Shown in pieces: positions 24,538 to 35,541 of a stretch of 64,000 nt of DNA. Position numbers and translations under genes: made by a program. A model generated the notes under the pieces. The model saw only the letters and a list, made by a program, of their open reading frames with translations, was not told the DNA's origin and did not search any database. This DNA comes from Saccopteryx bilineata (taxonomy: Eukaryota > Chordata > Mammalia > Chiroptera > Emballonuridae): NCBI RefSeq assembly GCF_036850765.1, contig NC_089495.1:62782410-62846409 (forward strand). Reading direction: 5' to 3'. Numbering within the stretch: position 1 is the stretch's first letter; each line of letters begins with the position of its first letter.

Positions 24538-24865
24538 ACCTGACCAGGCGGTGGCGCAGAGGAGATTGTCAGACTGGGATGCGGACGACACAGGTTTGAG
24601 ACCCCGAGGTCGCCAGCTTGAGCGCAGGCTCATCTGGTTTGAGCAAAGCTCAACAGCTTAGACCCAAGGTCACTGGCTTAAGCAAGGGGTCACTCGGTCT
24701 GCTGAAGGCCCACGGTCAGGGCACATATGAGAAAGCAATCAATGAACAACTAAGGTGTCACAATGCACAATGAGAAACTGATTGCTGCTTCTCATCTCTC
24801 TATCCCTGTCTATACCTCTCTCTGACTCTCTCTATATCTCTGTAAAAAAAAAACCCAAAAAAAGA
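24538..24865 (+). mobile_element. tRNA-derived SINE, family B
   Basis: Head 'cctgaccaggcggtggcgca', box-B-like ggtttgagacc, 'cagcttgagcgcaggctcat', 'caatgaacaactaaggtgtc', CT tract and A-tail. Flanked by repeats aaactactatataa (about 24524 and 24866). Confidence 0.93.
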
Positions 24866-24879
24866 AACTACTATATAAT

Positions 24880-27800
24880 ATGTAATAATTTTGAGCTCAT
24901 TTTGTATAAACTCTATCTTGGAAAAATTGTAAATAAATATCTACAAATATTTTGTATATACATATATTTATTTATAAATATATATCTGTACATATATAAA
25001 TATAAATTTGTACTTGTATAATTATAAATTTGTATTTATACATATATTTATATATGTTTTAACAAATAAAAATAATACTCACTTTAATTTTAAAGTGGCT
25101 GTATGCATTTCAATTTATAAAATAAAACTGAATTAATTTTGTATTTATAAATATTTAATAAGTTTTATGATTTTTATTATTAATACTGATGCAAGGAAAA
25201 CACTATTACATATAAGTTTATGTAGTTTTTGCATCAATTTTTAAAACTGAATTTGCTGGTTCAAACATATTTACATTTTAAAATTTAATGAATTTGAACA
25301 AATAGCTTCTCCAAAAATTGTTCAGACAATTATGTTCCATTCAGCATTGCTATTAATTCACCTTATTTTTTCACAGTCACATCAGAAATGTTATTAATAT
25401 TAAAATAGCAGATGAATCAATGCATAAGAATTTAATGAAATATGTTTATATTTTTATTCTATTAAGATAAGCTATATTTCTTAACTGTAGACAGCATTTA
25501 CTTTCTTATATTAAAATGTATATTTGTTATGCCTTCATTGTGTGTGTATATATATTAGTTTGATAGGGTTCTAGTAATATCAAAAAATTATTGGAGATCA
25601 CTTCAATTATTTCCACACCATAGATCAATTTATGTAGCCTAAAAGTTGCCTATGTCTTAAAAATTATAAGATTTGCTTTAAAAAGAAATACCAGCCTCAC
25701 AGCCTTTGGAAAAATTTTTATTTTTTCCATTTCTTTTCTAGACTATTTGTCTTTGCTTGTTTGCTTATTTGAGGCACTCAGTGTTAAAAATTATATTATT
25801 TTGTTACTTTATATCAAGAAAGCTTATGTATTTCTATTTAATATAGCTTTTGTCATTATTTAGTTTATCTGCTTCTTATTGTTTGAATATGACAGAAGTT
25901 AGCAGTTTTTATTATTGTGATTAAAAATTTTTATTGCATGAAATATATTTAATATATAATAATTTCCTGAAAATGTATAATTGGGCCAGATACAAGTGGA
26001 TTTAAGATAATAGCACTTGAATGTGTGAGAACTCCCTAGTGCCATTCTATTAGTGTATATACATTGTTGTATTAAAATTTGGATGGTCAATGCAAGCAAT
26101 TTTTTCTACTTTATTGATTGCATTCAGATAAAAAAATGCTAAAAAACATACCTTTCATATCTTGAGGATTTTTATTCACTACCGATTGTGTATATTGAAA
26201 TTATCACAATTTTCTAGATCAATTTACACTTTCTTCTAATATTTGGATAGGAATTGTGTGAGTAGAAATAATGTGTATACTTAGCAGATGGAGATGTCTC
26301 TAAAGTTCTTAAAAATTATGAGAAAAAAGTGTTCATGTTTTGTAAACCACAGATAAATTGTACTTACAATTAGTTCCATCTTGTCTGTGAGTTTTAAGGC
26401 TAAGGTAACAGAGACAAATGTTGGTTAACTTACTTATGAAACTGTTATTTTATATGTGTACATATCACTGAATGGATGTACATTATTTCACTGGAGAGTG
26501 AAATAATAGTTAACTATAAGAGATAATTAACATAATTTGTCATTGAAAAATTTTAATCTAGGTAAATACATACTTCAGATTGTTTTCTATATCTATTATC
26601 TCAAGAATAGTTAGCTGGTAATTGAAGTAGTACAACCAAAAATTGATGAGTTTCTTAATGAAAGAAAGCCTAGAGACAGTAAAGAGTTGATTTATAAGAA
26701 TGACCATGAAAAAAACCATGAAAAAAAAAAAAAAAGAATGGCTCATGAGTTTTGTGTCGTGTAAACTAGAGGCATTTTGGAGTTGATTGGTAAAATGTGA
26801 AATGTAGGAAGAAAATATTTGAACCTGTGGTTCATATTGTATATTTTGAGTTGCAGATAATAGTGGGAATTAATGGTGAGAATATCAAGGCATTTGTTCT
26901 AGATTTTTGGCAAGTAAACAGGTTCTCTTAAAATATTTCTAAATACCGCTAAAGGTATGGGAAAGAGTAAAGGATAAAATACACCAAAGTTTGAGGTATA
27001 AGAAGAAAGAGATTTAGTTGTAACCATACTTATATTTAAAAGATCAAGAAAAGCAAAGGAGAAGCTATTTTTAAAAATTATTTCTCAATTTTGAAGTTTA
27101 GCAGTATCTTCCTTTGCATTATTAAACATAAATGAAAAAGTGAGCTCTTTGATAATTTCACAGTTTGATGAACTTTCAGAAAGAAAAGCATACAAAAATT
27201 TTAAAGAAGTGTCATGTATTAGACAATCTCATCAAGACAACTACCACAAAAAAATCTGTCATGTGCTAAAGAGAGTTCAGAACACTAGCTTTTACCTGTA
27301 GAGAATGTGCCATTTTATTTTATTCATTTTATTTTTGAGAAACAAAAAGTATAACTATTAGATAAAAGGAATATAATTTTTCTAAATGAGATGTAATTTC
27401 CAAACATCTTTTGAGAAGACAGGAATAGCAACTATTAATTATGATTGGGATTTGTACAGAAATGCTGGTAACAATGTAGGCATTCTACTTTTCCAAAATA
27501 AGAAAAGAGAAGTCTTTTTACAAAATGAGGGAAGATGACAATAGCAACTTACTAACAAAAATAATAGAAATTGTTGTGTCTTACTAATATTTATTTTACT
27601 CAGATGCAAACCTTGCCATGGAAAGATCTCTTTGTTTAAACAAGGCCTAATTACTATGATGGTTTGCTAATTTTCCTTTTCTTGAAGTTATTCCAGAAAC
27701 TTAAATTCTTACAAAATAATGTTAGTAATTTCCATCTCTTTCGCTTTCACACCAACAGTGATGCTTTTGAGCTTTGCTCTAAATATCCTAGATGGATCTC

Positions 27801-29335
27801 TGACAAATATATTAGTCATGCATCTCACATGTCAAATTCTCAATTCAAAATTCTCAGGGTTACACATTTCTATTTTGAATGTTTGGAGGTTATATCTTCT
27901 TCTCTTTATTCCAGTTTGTGTTCAGATCTTTCAAACTAATTACAGGTCAGAAATCATTTAAGTTGTTTTTCCTAATTGTTCCATTGTTTACTTGGAAAAG
28001 GAACATGAAGCTTATAGCAGTCTCCCTGATAACATGTAAAGATTTGTTTGGTGTAATCAGAACCTGTTTTTTGTTTTATTTTGTATTTTTCTCTTGTCTT
28101 TTCCACCTATCTTTTAATCACCTCTCTTCTTGGTAATGAATGGCAAAAAGTAAGTTAATGACAGCAAAGTAATAAGAATATTTTATATAACAACTCAATT
28201 GAAAGAATGAGACGGCTTGATTCTATTCTTGTATTTTCAAAAAATGAAAAAAATAAAATAGATATTAGTGTAGTATATTTTCATCCAACACACAAAAGAC
28301 AATACAAAATATTTCATGCATTTGCCAAGTAATACAAAAAGTTATAATGAAATAAATTAAAATATCATTGCAAAAACATTACATAGCATAATAATTGAAA
28401 GTGTTACATATATTTTAATGTTTTTTTGTTGAAAAGTATTCAGATTTACAAGACACTATTACTAATACCAAACTTTGGTACAATAATAAGTCACTGTATT
28501 TGTGATTTTGGTAATAGGTCGGTTGACTATATAATTTACCCATCTACCAGCAAAGTTTTGAAAATCTAACAGGTTTTAAAAATAAAATATTTTTAAAAAA
28601 TTTATGTATTGACTTAATTTATTTATATATTTTCATTATATATTTTATTAAAAGTATTACCAATATATATTTTTCCTGTGTCTACAGCTTTTCTTACCAG
28701 TGAGCAACAAAGAAGGCCATATTTCTAAGAGCAGTGTTCATAATATTTCCATAGCAAGGGTCAAACAGAAAGAGAACAGTGGTCCAGGTAATCTTGCAAA
28801 TATAACTAAGTTTTAAATTGGAACAATTAGAAAAGACCATGGAAGAAGCTAGGTTTATAAAGTGGAGTTCTACCAACCCCAGCTTGTCTTAATTTAATGC
28901 AACTGTTAATATTAAGACAATAAGAAAATGAAAACAAAAGAAGTTAAATGCCAAATTATATGGTCCAGACTATTCCAACAGATATAAATGGGGATTCTTA
29001 TAGCCAAACTTAGATTTATATGCACCCAACAATCAGATGTCATATTACATTGTATCGAGATAAATAGAAAATAAATTTTTATATTCTATAAAGAATAAGG
29101 CTTTGTTTTAAATGAATAAATAAAAGAATGACTATTTTATTTGAAATATTTCTAATAACCACAATTAGATAAAAAGAACATTAACACATAATTTTCAAGG
29201 TTTTATTATGCAATATGGTGATTTTTCTTAAATGAGCTCTTAAATTATTCTTTTCTGATTCATCTAAAAAACTTTTATACATAATTTCCAGTACAAAAAT
29301 TAAAAAAAATAGTATATGGGTTAAAAACTGATTCT
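24880..29335. other. 4.5 kb of AT-rich sequence with no recognised element
   Basis: Very AT-rich, with TA-rich runs near 24955-25065. I see no SINE, LINE, LTR, RNA gene or coding frame with a domain; ORFs such as 27664-27939 and 25899-26099 are low-complexity and unsupported. Fully decayed old repeats cannot be excluded by eye. Confidence 0.5.
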
Positions 29336-29339
29336 GTTG

Positions 29340-29705
29340 AACCTGCCTGGTTGGCTCAGTGGTAGATCATTGGTCTGGCATTTGGATGTCCCAGGTTCAA
29401 TATCCAGTCAGGATACAAGGAGAAGCAAATATCTGCTTCTCCACCCGTACCCATCTTCCTTCTTTATCTCTCTATCTCTCTTTTCACCTCCTGCAGCTAT
29501 GGCTCGGTTGGAACAAGTTGGCTCCTAACACTGAGTATGGTTCTATGGCTTCACCTCAGGCACTAAAATAGCTCAGTAGCTGAGCAATGGAGCAATAGCC
29601 CTAGATGGGCAAAGCATTGCAGTAGGTGGCTTGCCAGGTGGATCATGGTCAGGGGTATGCAGGAGACTGTCTCTCTGCTTCCCTGTTTCTCAATTAAGAA
29701 AAATA
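29340..29705 (+). mobile_element. tRNA-derived SINE, family C
   Basis: tRNA-like head 'cctggttggctcagtggtag', box-B-like ggttcaatatcc, 'ggagaagcaaatatctgctt', 'gagcaatggagcaatagccc', 'gtggatcatggtcaggggta' and A-rich tail. Diverged copy; flanking repeats unclear. Confidence 0.88.
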
Positions 29706-30365
29706 ATAATTTTAAAAATGGGTGCTGTTAAAACAATACATTTTAATCATTATCTTGTATTTATGAGAAAGTTTTATTACAATGAATTATTTTTATAAAT
29801 GATAGAAAATAGTTAATATTCAAAATATATAATTAAAATCATATCTCATTTAATTAAAAAAAAACTAAATAATCTACCTTCCTTTCATTTATTTCAACAG
29901 ATATTTCTTTATTTTTCCCTCCCATTGTCACACTCAAAGCCATGTCGCATTTGATAGCTACCTGTTATCAATTATGCCAGAAAAAATTATTTTAGCCACA
30001 TGACCAACACTTATCTTTTTCACTTTTTAATTGAAGAGTGATAGCATGCATGGTCTTTGTGATTATATGTATATACTAAATATAATTAGGTTAATAAGTT
30101 ATGAGTATTAGCAATTTCCTATGTCATTTAATAGTTCCCAACAGCCCAAAGTTTAAAAAATCAAATTACAGTATAAGTATAATGTTTCTTCTGTTATATA
30201 ACTAAAAAATATCTTTTTTGGAATCCTTGGATTTTATAACAACTCAATATTTATTCAATATGTTTTCTAGATTTATAACAATAATATATATTATACTTAT
30301 GTTATTGTTTAGAATTAAATGTGTTTTTATTTTAAAAGAAAAATTTTGTAACAAAATTAAAATAT
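29706..30365. other. Unique AT-rich intergenic sequence
   Basis: Nothing recognised. Confidence 0.45.
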
Positions 30366-30373
30366 CAAAATCA

Positions 30374-30783
30374 ATCTGACCAGGTGGTGGTGCAGTGGAT
30401 GGAGTGTTGGCTTGGATCACTGAGGACCCAGGTTTGAAACCCCAAGATCTCCGGCTTGAGTGTGGGCTCATCTGGCTTGTGCACAGGCTCACCAGCTTGA
30501 GTGCAGGTGACTGGCTTGAGTGCAGAATCACTGGCTTGAGTGGAATTAATAGACATGGCCCTATGGTTGCTGACTTGAAGCCCAATATTACTGTTTTGAG
30601 CCCATGGTATCTGGTTTAAGCAAGGGATCACTGGCTCTGCTAGAGCCCACTGGTCAAGGTACATAGGAGGATTCAATGCACAACTAAGGTAACACAACTA
30701 TGAGTTGATGCTTCTCATTTCTCTCCCTTCCAGACTCTCTGCTCCTCTCTCTTTCTCTAACTAAAAGAAAGAGAAGGGAAAAA
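30374..30783 (+). mobile_element. tRNA-derived SINE, family B, long variant
   Basis: Head 'ctgaccaggtggtggtgcag', then more 'tggcttgagtg' units than the copy at 24.5 kb, plus 'ttgctgacttgaagcccaa', making it about 80 bp longer. Ends in a CT tract and A/G-rich tail. A short repeat aaaatcaa flanks it. Confidence 0.88.
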
Positions 30784-30952
30784 TCAACATAACTTTACTA
30801 CTCTATAAAAAAATTATAATATTCAGTGCATTTTACATTTACATAAAAACAATTGTATAATTTCTTGTAATGTTTTAACACAAATATAGTAAATTAAGTT
30901 TAAATGGTCCATGTAAAGACTATTAATACCTAAATTGATTAAAAATTTTAGA

Positions 30953-31135
30953 CCTTGGCTGAGTAGTTTAATAGGTTAAAGCACTCTCTTGATATGCTAA
31001 TGTTGTGAGATTGATCCATGGTTAGGGCACATAAAAAAATCAACCAAAAAATGCAAAAATAAGTGGGACAACAAATAGATGTTTCTCTTTCTCCCTTTCT
31101 CTCTCTTTCCAAAGTCAATTTTAAAATTGTAAGAA
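30953..31135 (+). mobile_element. Older tRNA-derived SINE
   Basis: Diverged tRNA-like head (ggctgagtagtttaataggt), 'ggttagggcacata', 'aatgcaaaaataagtgggac', 'aacaaatagatgtttctctt' and a CT-rich tail. Different from families A-C and visibly older. Confidence 0.7.
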
Positions 31136-31189
31136 AAATTCATATTACTCTAAAATATCATTTGGTTAACAAATTATCCCATATTTGTT

Positions 31190-31505
31190 CAAGTGGCTAC
31201 CAGGGGAAAGAGGACAGGAGGGAGGTGAGTAAAGGATAAACATATACCTCACATACATGAGATATAAAACTGAGACTCATGGACATAGATAAAAATAAAG
31301 TGGTTACCAAGGGGAGAGGGATGGGGAGAGGTGAGTAAATAAAGACAAATATATGGTGATTGAAAATTATTTGACTTTGGGTGATGAACACACAATGCAA
31401 TCAACAGTGCTAATGCTATAGAGATGTTCACCTGAAACATATGTACTCTTATTGTTAATTGTCACCTCATTAAATTTAATTTCTGAATAAAACATTTTTT
31501 TAAAA
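31190..31505 (+). mobile_element. L1 3' UTR relic with partial internal duplication
   Basis: 'actcatggacatagataaaa', 'gactttgggtgatgaacaca' and 'tcattaaatttaatttctga' match the 3' UTR of the old L1 at 21.0-21.26 kb. The purine-rich 'accaaggggagagggatgg' near 31305 has a second, similar copy at 31199. No ORF2 portion is recognisable. Confidence 0.8.
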
Positions 31506-32300
31506 AGTACACTCTTAACATCACTGCCAGCCTTTGACACAAATGTTTCTTGATTTGGCTTTTAGAGAACTAGGTGAGATTGTCATTTGTGTGTAAGGCA
31601 TCAAGGAGTAGGATGAGATCACTGGAAATGTGGAGTAGCAAGAAGGGAAATATGCCAGAAAGAGAAATGAAAGAATACTGTATATATACTTCCTCTAATG
31701 TATAATTTCAACTCCCACCTCTCTTCTTCATTATATTAACTTCATAACCTTTTCTGACTCTTTCTATAGCATATTCTCACAAATCCTGTCACCCACAAGA
31801 ATGTAGCCCAGTTCATTCACACACTGGGAAGGTCCATGGAAATGGCAAAATGAAAGTCCCCGGTCACGGGTGAGGCCATCTGGAAAGAGAGGGTGGAGGT
31901 ATTAAAGAGTAAAACTGGTGAACTCAGCAGGTAGAGGTGGTGTCCAAACCCAGGAGCAGAGCTGTGCAGATAACTGGGTAGAAGCCAGACTCAGGAATAC
32001 GAACACTGAGGGTATTTGCAGAGCAAAGAACAAGCAGTCAAATATGGGATGAGAATCAAGAGAGATACAGAAGCAGCTTATATGAGTAAGGATGATCAGA
32101 GCCAGACAAGTCAGAGAATAATGAGAGAAGAGAGCTGTGTGTGTTTGTATGCACTTGTGTATGCATTTGCATGTGTGTATGGACATGTTTGTGAGAAAGG
32201 CGATAATATTGCTATAGCAGCTCCAACCTTACCAATTGTTGGGCAGTGTTTGTGTGCTATTAAAAGTGCACAAATCATAGAATTATTGAAAGTTAAAACC
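31506..32300. other. Unique intergenic sequence
   Basis: No element recognised; a TG-rich stretch at about 32135-32190. Confidence 0.45.
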
Positions 32301-32303
32301 AAC

Positions 32304-32664
32304 TTTTTTTTTCTGAAGCTGGAAACGAGGAGGCAGTCAGACAGACTCCCGCATGCGACCGGGATCCACCCGGCACGCCCACCAGGAGGCGATGCTCTGC
32401 CCATCCGGGGCTTAGCTCTGTCGCGACCAGAGCCACTCTAGTGACTGGGGCAGAGGCCAAGGAGCCATCCACAGCGCCTGGGCCATCTTTTGCTCCAATG
32501 GAGTCTCGGCTGCGGGAAGGGAAGAGAGAGACAGAGAGCAAGGAGAGGGGGAGGGGTGGAGAAGCAGTTGGGCGCCTCTCCTGTGTGCCCTGGCTGGGAA
32601 TTGAACCCGGGACTTCTGCACGTCATGCCGACGCTCCACCACTGAGCCAACCAACCGGTCAGGG
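32304..32664 (-). mobile_element. tRNA-derived SINE, family C
   Basis: Inverted copy, close to full length: 'ctgaagctggaaacgagg', 'actcccgcatgcgaccggga', 'tctgtcgcgaccagagccac', 'gcctctcctgtgtgccctgg' and inverted tRNA head 'ctccaccactgagccaac'. Retained CpGs suggest a young copy. Confidence 0.93.
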
Positions 32665-32830
32665 CCCTCTCTCTTTTTTTTTTTTTTAAGTGAGAGAAGG
32701 GAAGATAATGAGACAGACTCCTGCATTCCCCCCGACTGGGGCCAACACTCAAACAAATTGAGCCACTGACTGCAGGAGGGGAAGAGGAGGGGGGGGGTGG
32801 TTAAAGAGAGAAGCAGACCAGAAATTGATC
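32665..32830 (-). mobile_element. SINE, family C-related older variant, partial
   Basis: A T-rich run, 'aagtgagagaagggaagat', 'gacagactcctgcattcccc' and 'aaattgagccactgactgca' match the shortened variant at 9360. It abuts the younger SINE C, whose insertion it may have received. Confidence 0.65.
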
Positions 32831-33807
32831 ACTACAATTCAAATTTTAAAAGAAGATGAATAAACCTAGTTTATTAAGTGAAAGCCTGCAATTGCGTGTT
32901 CCAAAAAAAGTGATTTCCTATAAGATTCTAAGCGATGTAAATATACACATGCAGTTTTAGAAACAACTGAGGCTATAAACTAGGCTTTGGTTTTCACTCA
33001 CGTCTCCCAGAAACTATTAGAAAGACTAGCACCTATAATCACAAAACTTTATAAGAAAATGAGATTAGAAAAGGAGTTTTAGCATTGAAGTGTGGGGTGT
33101 TTAACATACAGAAATGTAAGACAGATAACAACTAAGTGAACGACAGTGGGGAAGACAGTAAATGGACTTAAATGGTTTCTTGGTTCCTCTTACATTTTTC
33201 ATGAAGCAAAAGGCAAAAATAAATTCTTATTATTCTAAAATATCATTTGGTTAACAAACTATTCCCAATTATTTCAAAATCTTTGCAATTCTTTGTCACA
33301 TAAGCAACATTAAAAGAAAAAAATCTTTAGAAATAAGCTTTTGTTCATATTTTATTTTAACCATTAGTCTTAAAATTGTACATACAGGAATGTGAAAACT
33401 ATTTTTTGACTTACATTGGTATCAATATTTTGATGTCTCCATTTGGAATAGGCATTTCCTTACCTAAACTATATCGAGAATTTTATATCTATATACATAC
33501 ATTTAGTATTTGGTGATATAATAATAAGAAATGATGTTTCTATTGTTTATTCTACTTTTGTTGTGCAATAAATTTTGAAATTGTTTTATATATTCTTCTT
33601 TAAGAATATCTCATTTATGTAATTTATGTATTTATATTTTATGTCTTATGTGTTGAGGAAACACAATTTGCCATTAATGTGTATATTGCACTAGAGTGTT
33701 TCTTGATCTAATGGTAAACTTAATTTACCATTTTTAAGATATATATGCTTTAAAAAATATATGTAGTTTATCTTCTTTGTGCTTTTTTTGTTTTTGGAGC
33801 CACGCTA
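32831..33807. other. Unique AT-rich sequence
   Basis: No element recognised. A block at 33213-33275 resembles 31135-31190. Confidence 0.5.
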
Positions 33808-33819
33808 AGAAAACCTAGA

Positions 33820-34075
33820 CTTGTCCTGGCCAGTTGGCTCAGTGGATAGAGTGTTGACCTGGCATATGAATGTCCCAGGTTCGATTTCTGGTCTGCTTCT
33901 CTCTCTCACCATCTCCCCCTCTCTCCCTCTTCCCCTCCTGCAGCCAGTGGCTCGATTAGTTCGAGTGTTGGCCCCAGACAGAGGTTACAGAGTAGGTCCC
34001 AGTCAGGGGGCATGTGGGAGTCTGTCTCACTATCTCCCCTTCTCTCACTTAAAAAAAAAAGAGAAGAAGAGAGAG
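33820..34075 (+). mobile_element. SINE, family C-related shortened variant
   Basis: tRNA-like head 'tcctggccagttggctcagt' with box-B-like ggttcgatttc, joined to 'ctgcagccagtggctcgatt' and 'catgtgggagtctgtctcac', so most of the middle and 3' domain of SINE C is missing. Exact repeats agaaaacctaga at 33808-33819 and 34076-34087. Confidence 0.9.
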
Positions 34076-34087
34076 AGAAAACCTAGA

Positions 34088-35266
34088 GCAATTACTTATG
34101 TTCTATCTTTTTTAATAATTTTACATTTAAAATGTAGGTCATTGCCTTTGGTATCTCTATTGTACCTATTCTTTTCAGATTTGAAGCCATTCTTGGAATT
34201 TTTGAGTTCATAAATAAGCTCTGCTGATTTTTGTAATATAGTTTCCATACAGTTTTCCATATACCATCTAATGTTTCTTAAAATTTAAAAAGCTCTTTGT
34301 ACACCATACTAATAAATTCTTCAAAAAGTTTTTTAAGCTGCTGATAAGTATATATGATCTGTTTTATGTTTTTACATCATATTTGATATACTTTAACTTT
34401 GCATAATATAAGGTATATAAAGAAAACAAAATAGAGAGAAAAAATAAAATTATATTAAATATACTGTTTTGAGAAATTAGGGAATGGCTGTAAGCAGGCA
34501 GATACTCAAGTTTGTAGAGATGGTGAACGGGACTGAAATTCCTGGTAAGAGTTCTTAAGGATACGTAACTACATAAATCTATGAAATATTAGTGTTAATT
34601 TTCTTAAAGTCATTCATAATGCTGATCTGACAAAGACTAAATATGTTAGAATTTTAGCTTTTGAGACATTACACAAAGATTCACTTTTATAACATGAAAC
34701 ACCCAACTATCAAACTATCAGCTATATTTTAATCTTTAAAAGCCATCTAAATGATCTTATAACATATGATTTAAAATAATTTTATATATGTATTTACATT
34801 ATAGTCAATATAAGGCTAATGTGTTGTTCTGATTATGAATGAAATACAAAATTAATTCATATTTTACCCAGCTTTTCTGTCGAAACATTATTTTCAAAAA
34901 AATCCCTCAGGCTCATTTCATTTCTGATTGGCTTTTCTCTGTAACACAGTAACATCTGCCAGTGGAGATTCTCCAGGGAACACAAGCTGCTTCCCAAACT
35001 TGAGTTACTCATCCAGGCAGCAGTGGGATGCAGGTGGGCGATGTCTTCCAAAGTGGGATTAAATTGATTGGCTGCTACAAACTATTTCCAAGTCCCCATT
35101 GCCTCAAACCAGAGTTTATCATTCAAATTTGCGTGGGCCTGCCTCAGAACATGCCCTGACAACCTTTTTGGTGCCCCTCCCGGAATCCATGTCCCTCCAG
35201 CAGAGCCAGAAACTCCCGTTTTAGTCATTCCATGTGTGGACTATTGAAACCAGGATATGTCATTAT
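34088..35266. other. Unique intergenic sequence
   Basis: No element recognised. 34950-35230 is less AT-rich than its surroundings but shows no coding frame or repeat signature. Confidence 0.45.
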
Positions 35267-35281
35267 AAGTATGCATATATA

Positions 35282-35366
35282 GTGGTTGTAGGATTTTTAC
35301 TTGCATTTCCTGCTTTTTTGCACTTGTTTTTTTTTAATTTTTTTTCTTTTATTAATTTTTAGAGAG

Positions 35367-35400
<34 letters not shown>

Positions 35401-35526
35401 AGGGGGAGGGAGGAGCAGGAAGCATCAACTCCCATATGTGCCTTGACCAGGCAAGCCCAGGGTTTTGAACCAGCAACCTCAGCATTCCAGATCGACGCTT
35501 TATCCACTGCACCACCACAGGTCAGG
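35282..35526 (-). mobile_element. tRNA-derived SINE, family A, with extra 3' sequence
   Basis: The inverted SINE body is about 35327-35526, with the head at 'caccaccacaggtcaggct'. The matching target repeats, aagtatgcatatata, lie at 35267-35281 and 35527-35541, so about 45 extra bases (35282-35326) lie between the SINE tail and the left repeat. They read as sequence carried along from the source locus. Confidence 0.85.
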
Positions 35527-35541
35527 CTAAGTATGCATATA

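Noticed and set aside
34950..35230. Less AT-rich block that might be an exon or conserved element
   Set aside because: No open frame, splice signals or family resemblance can be shown from one sequence.
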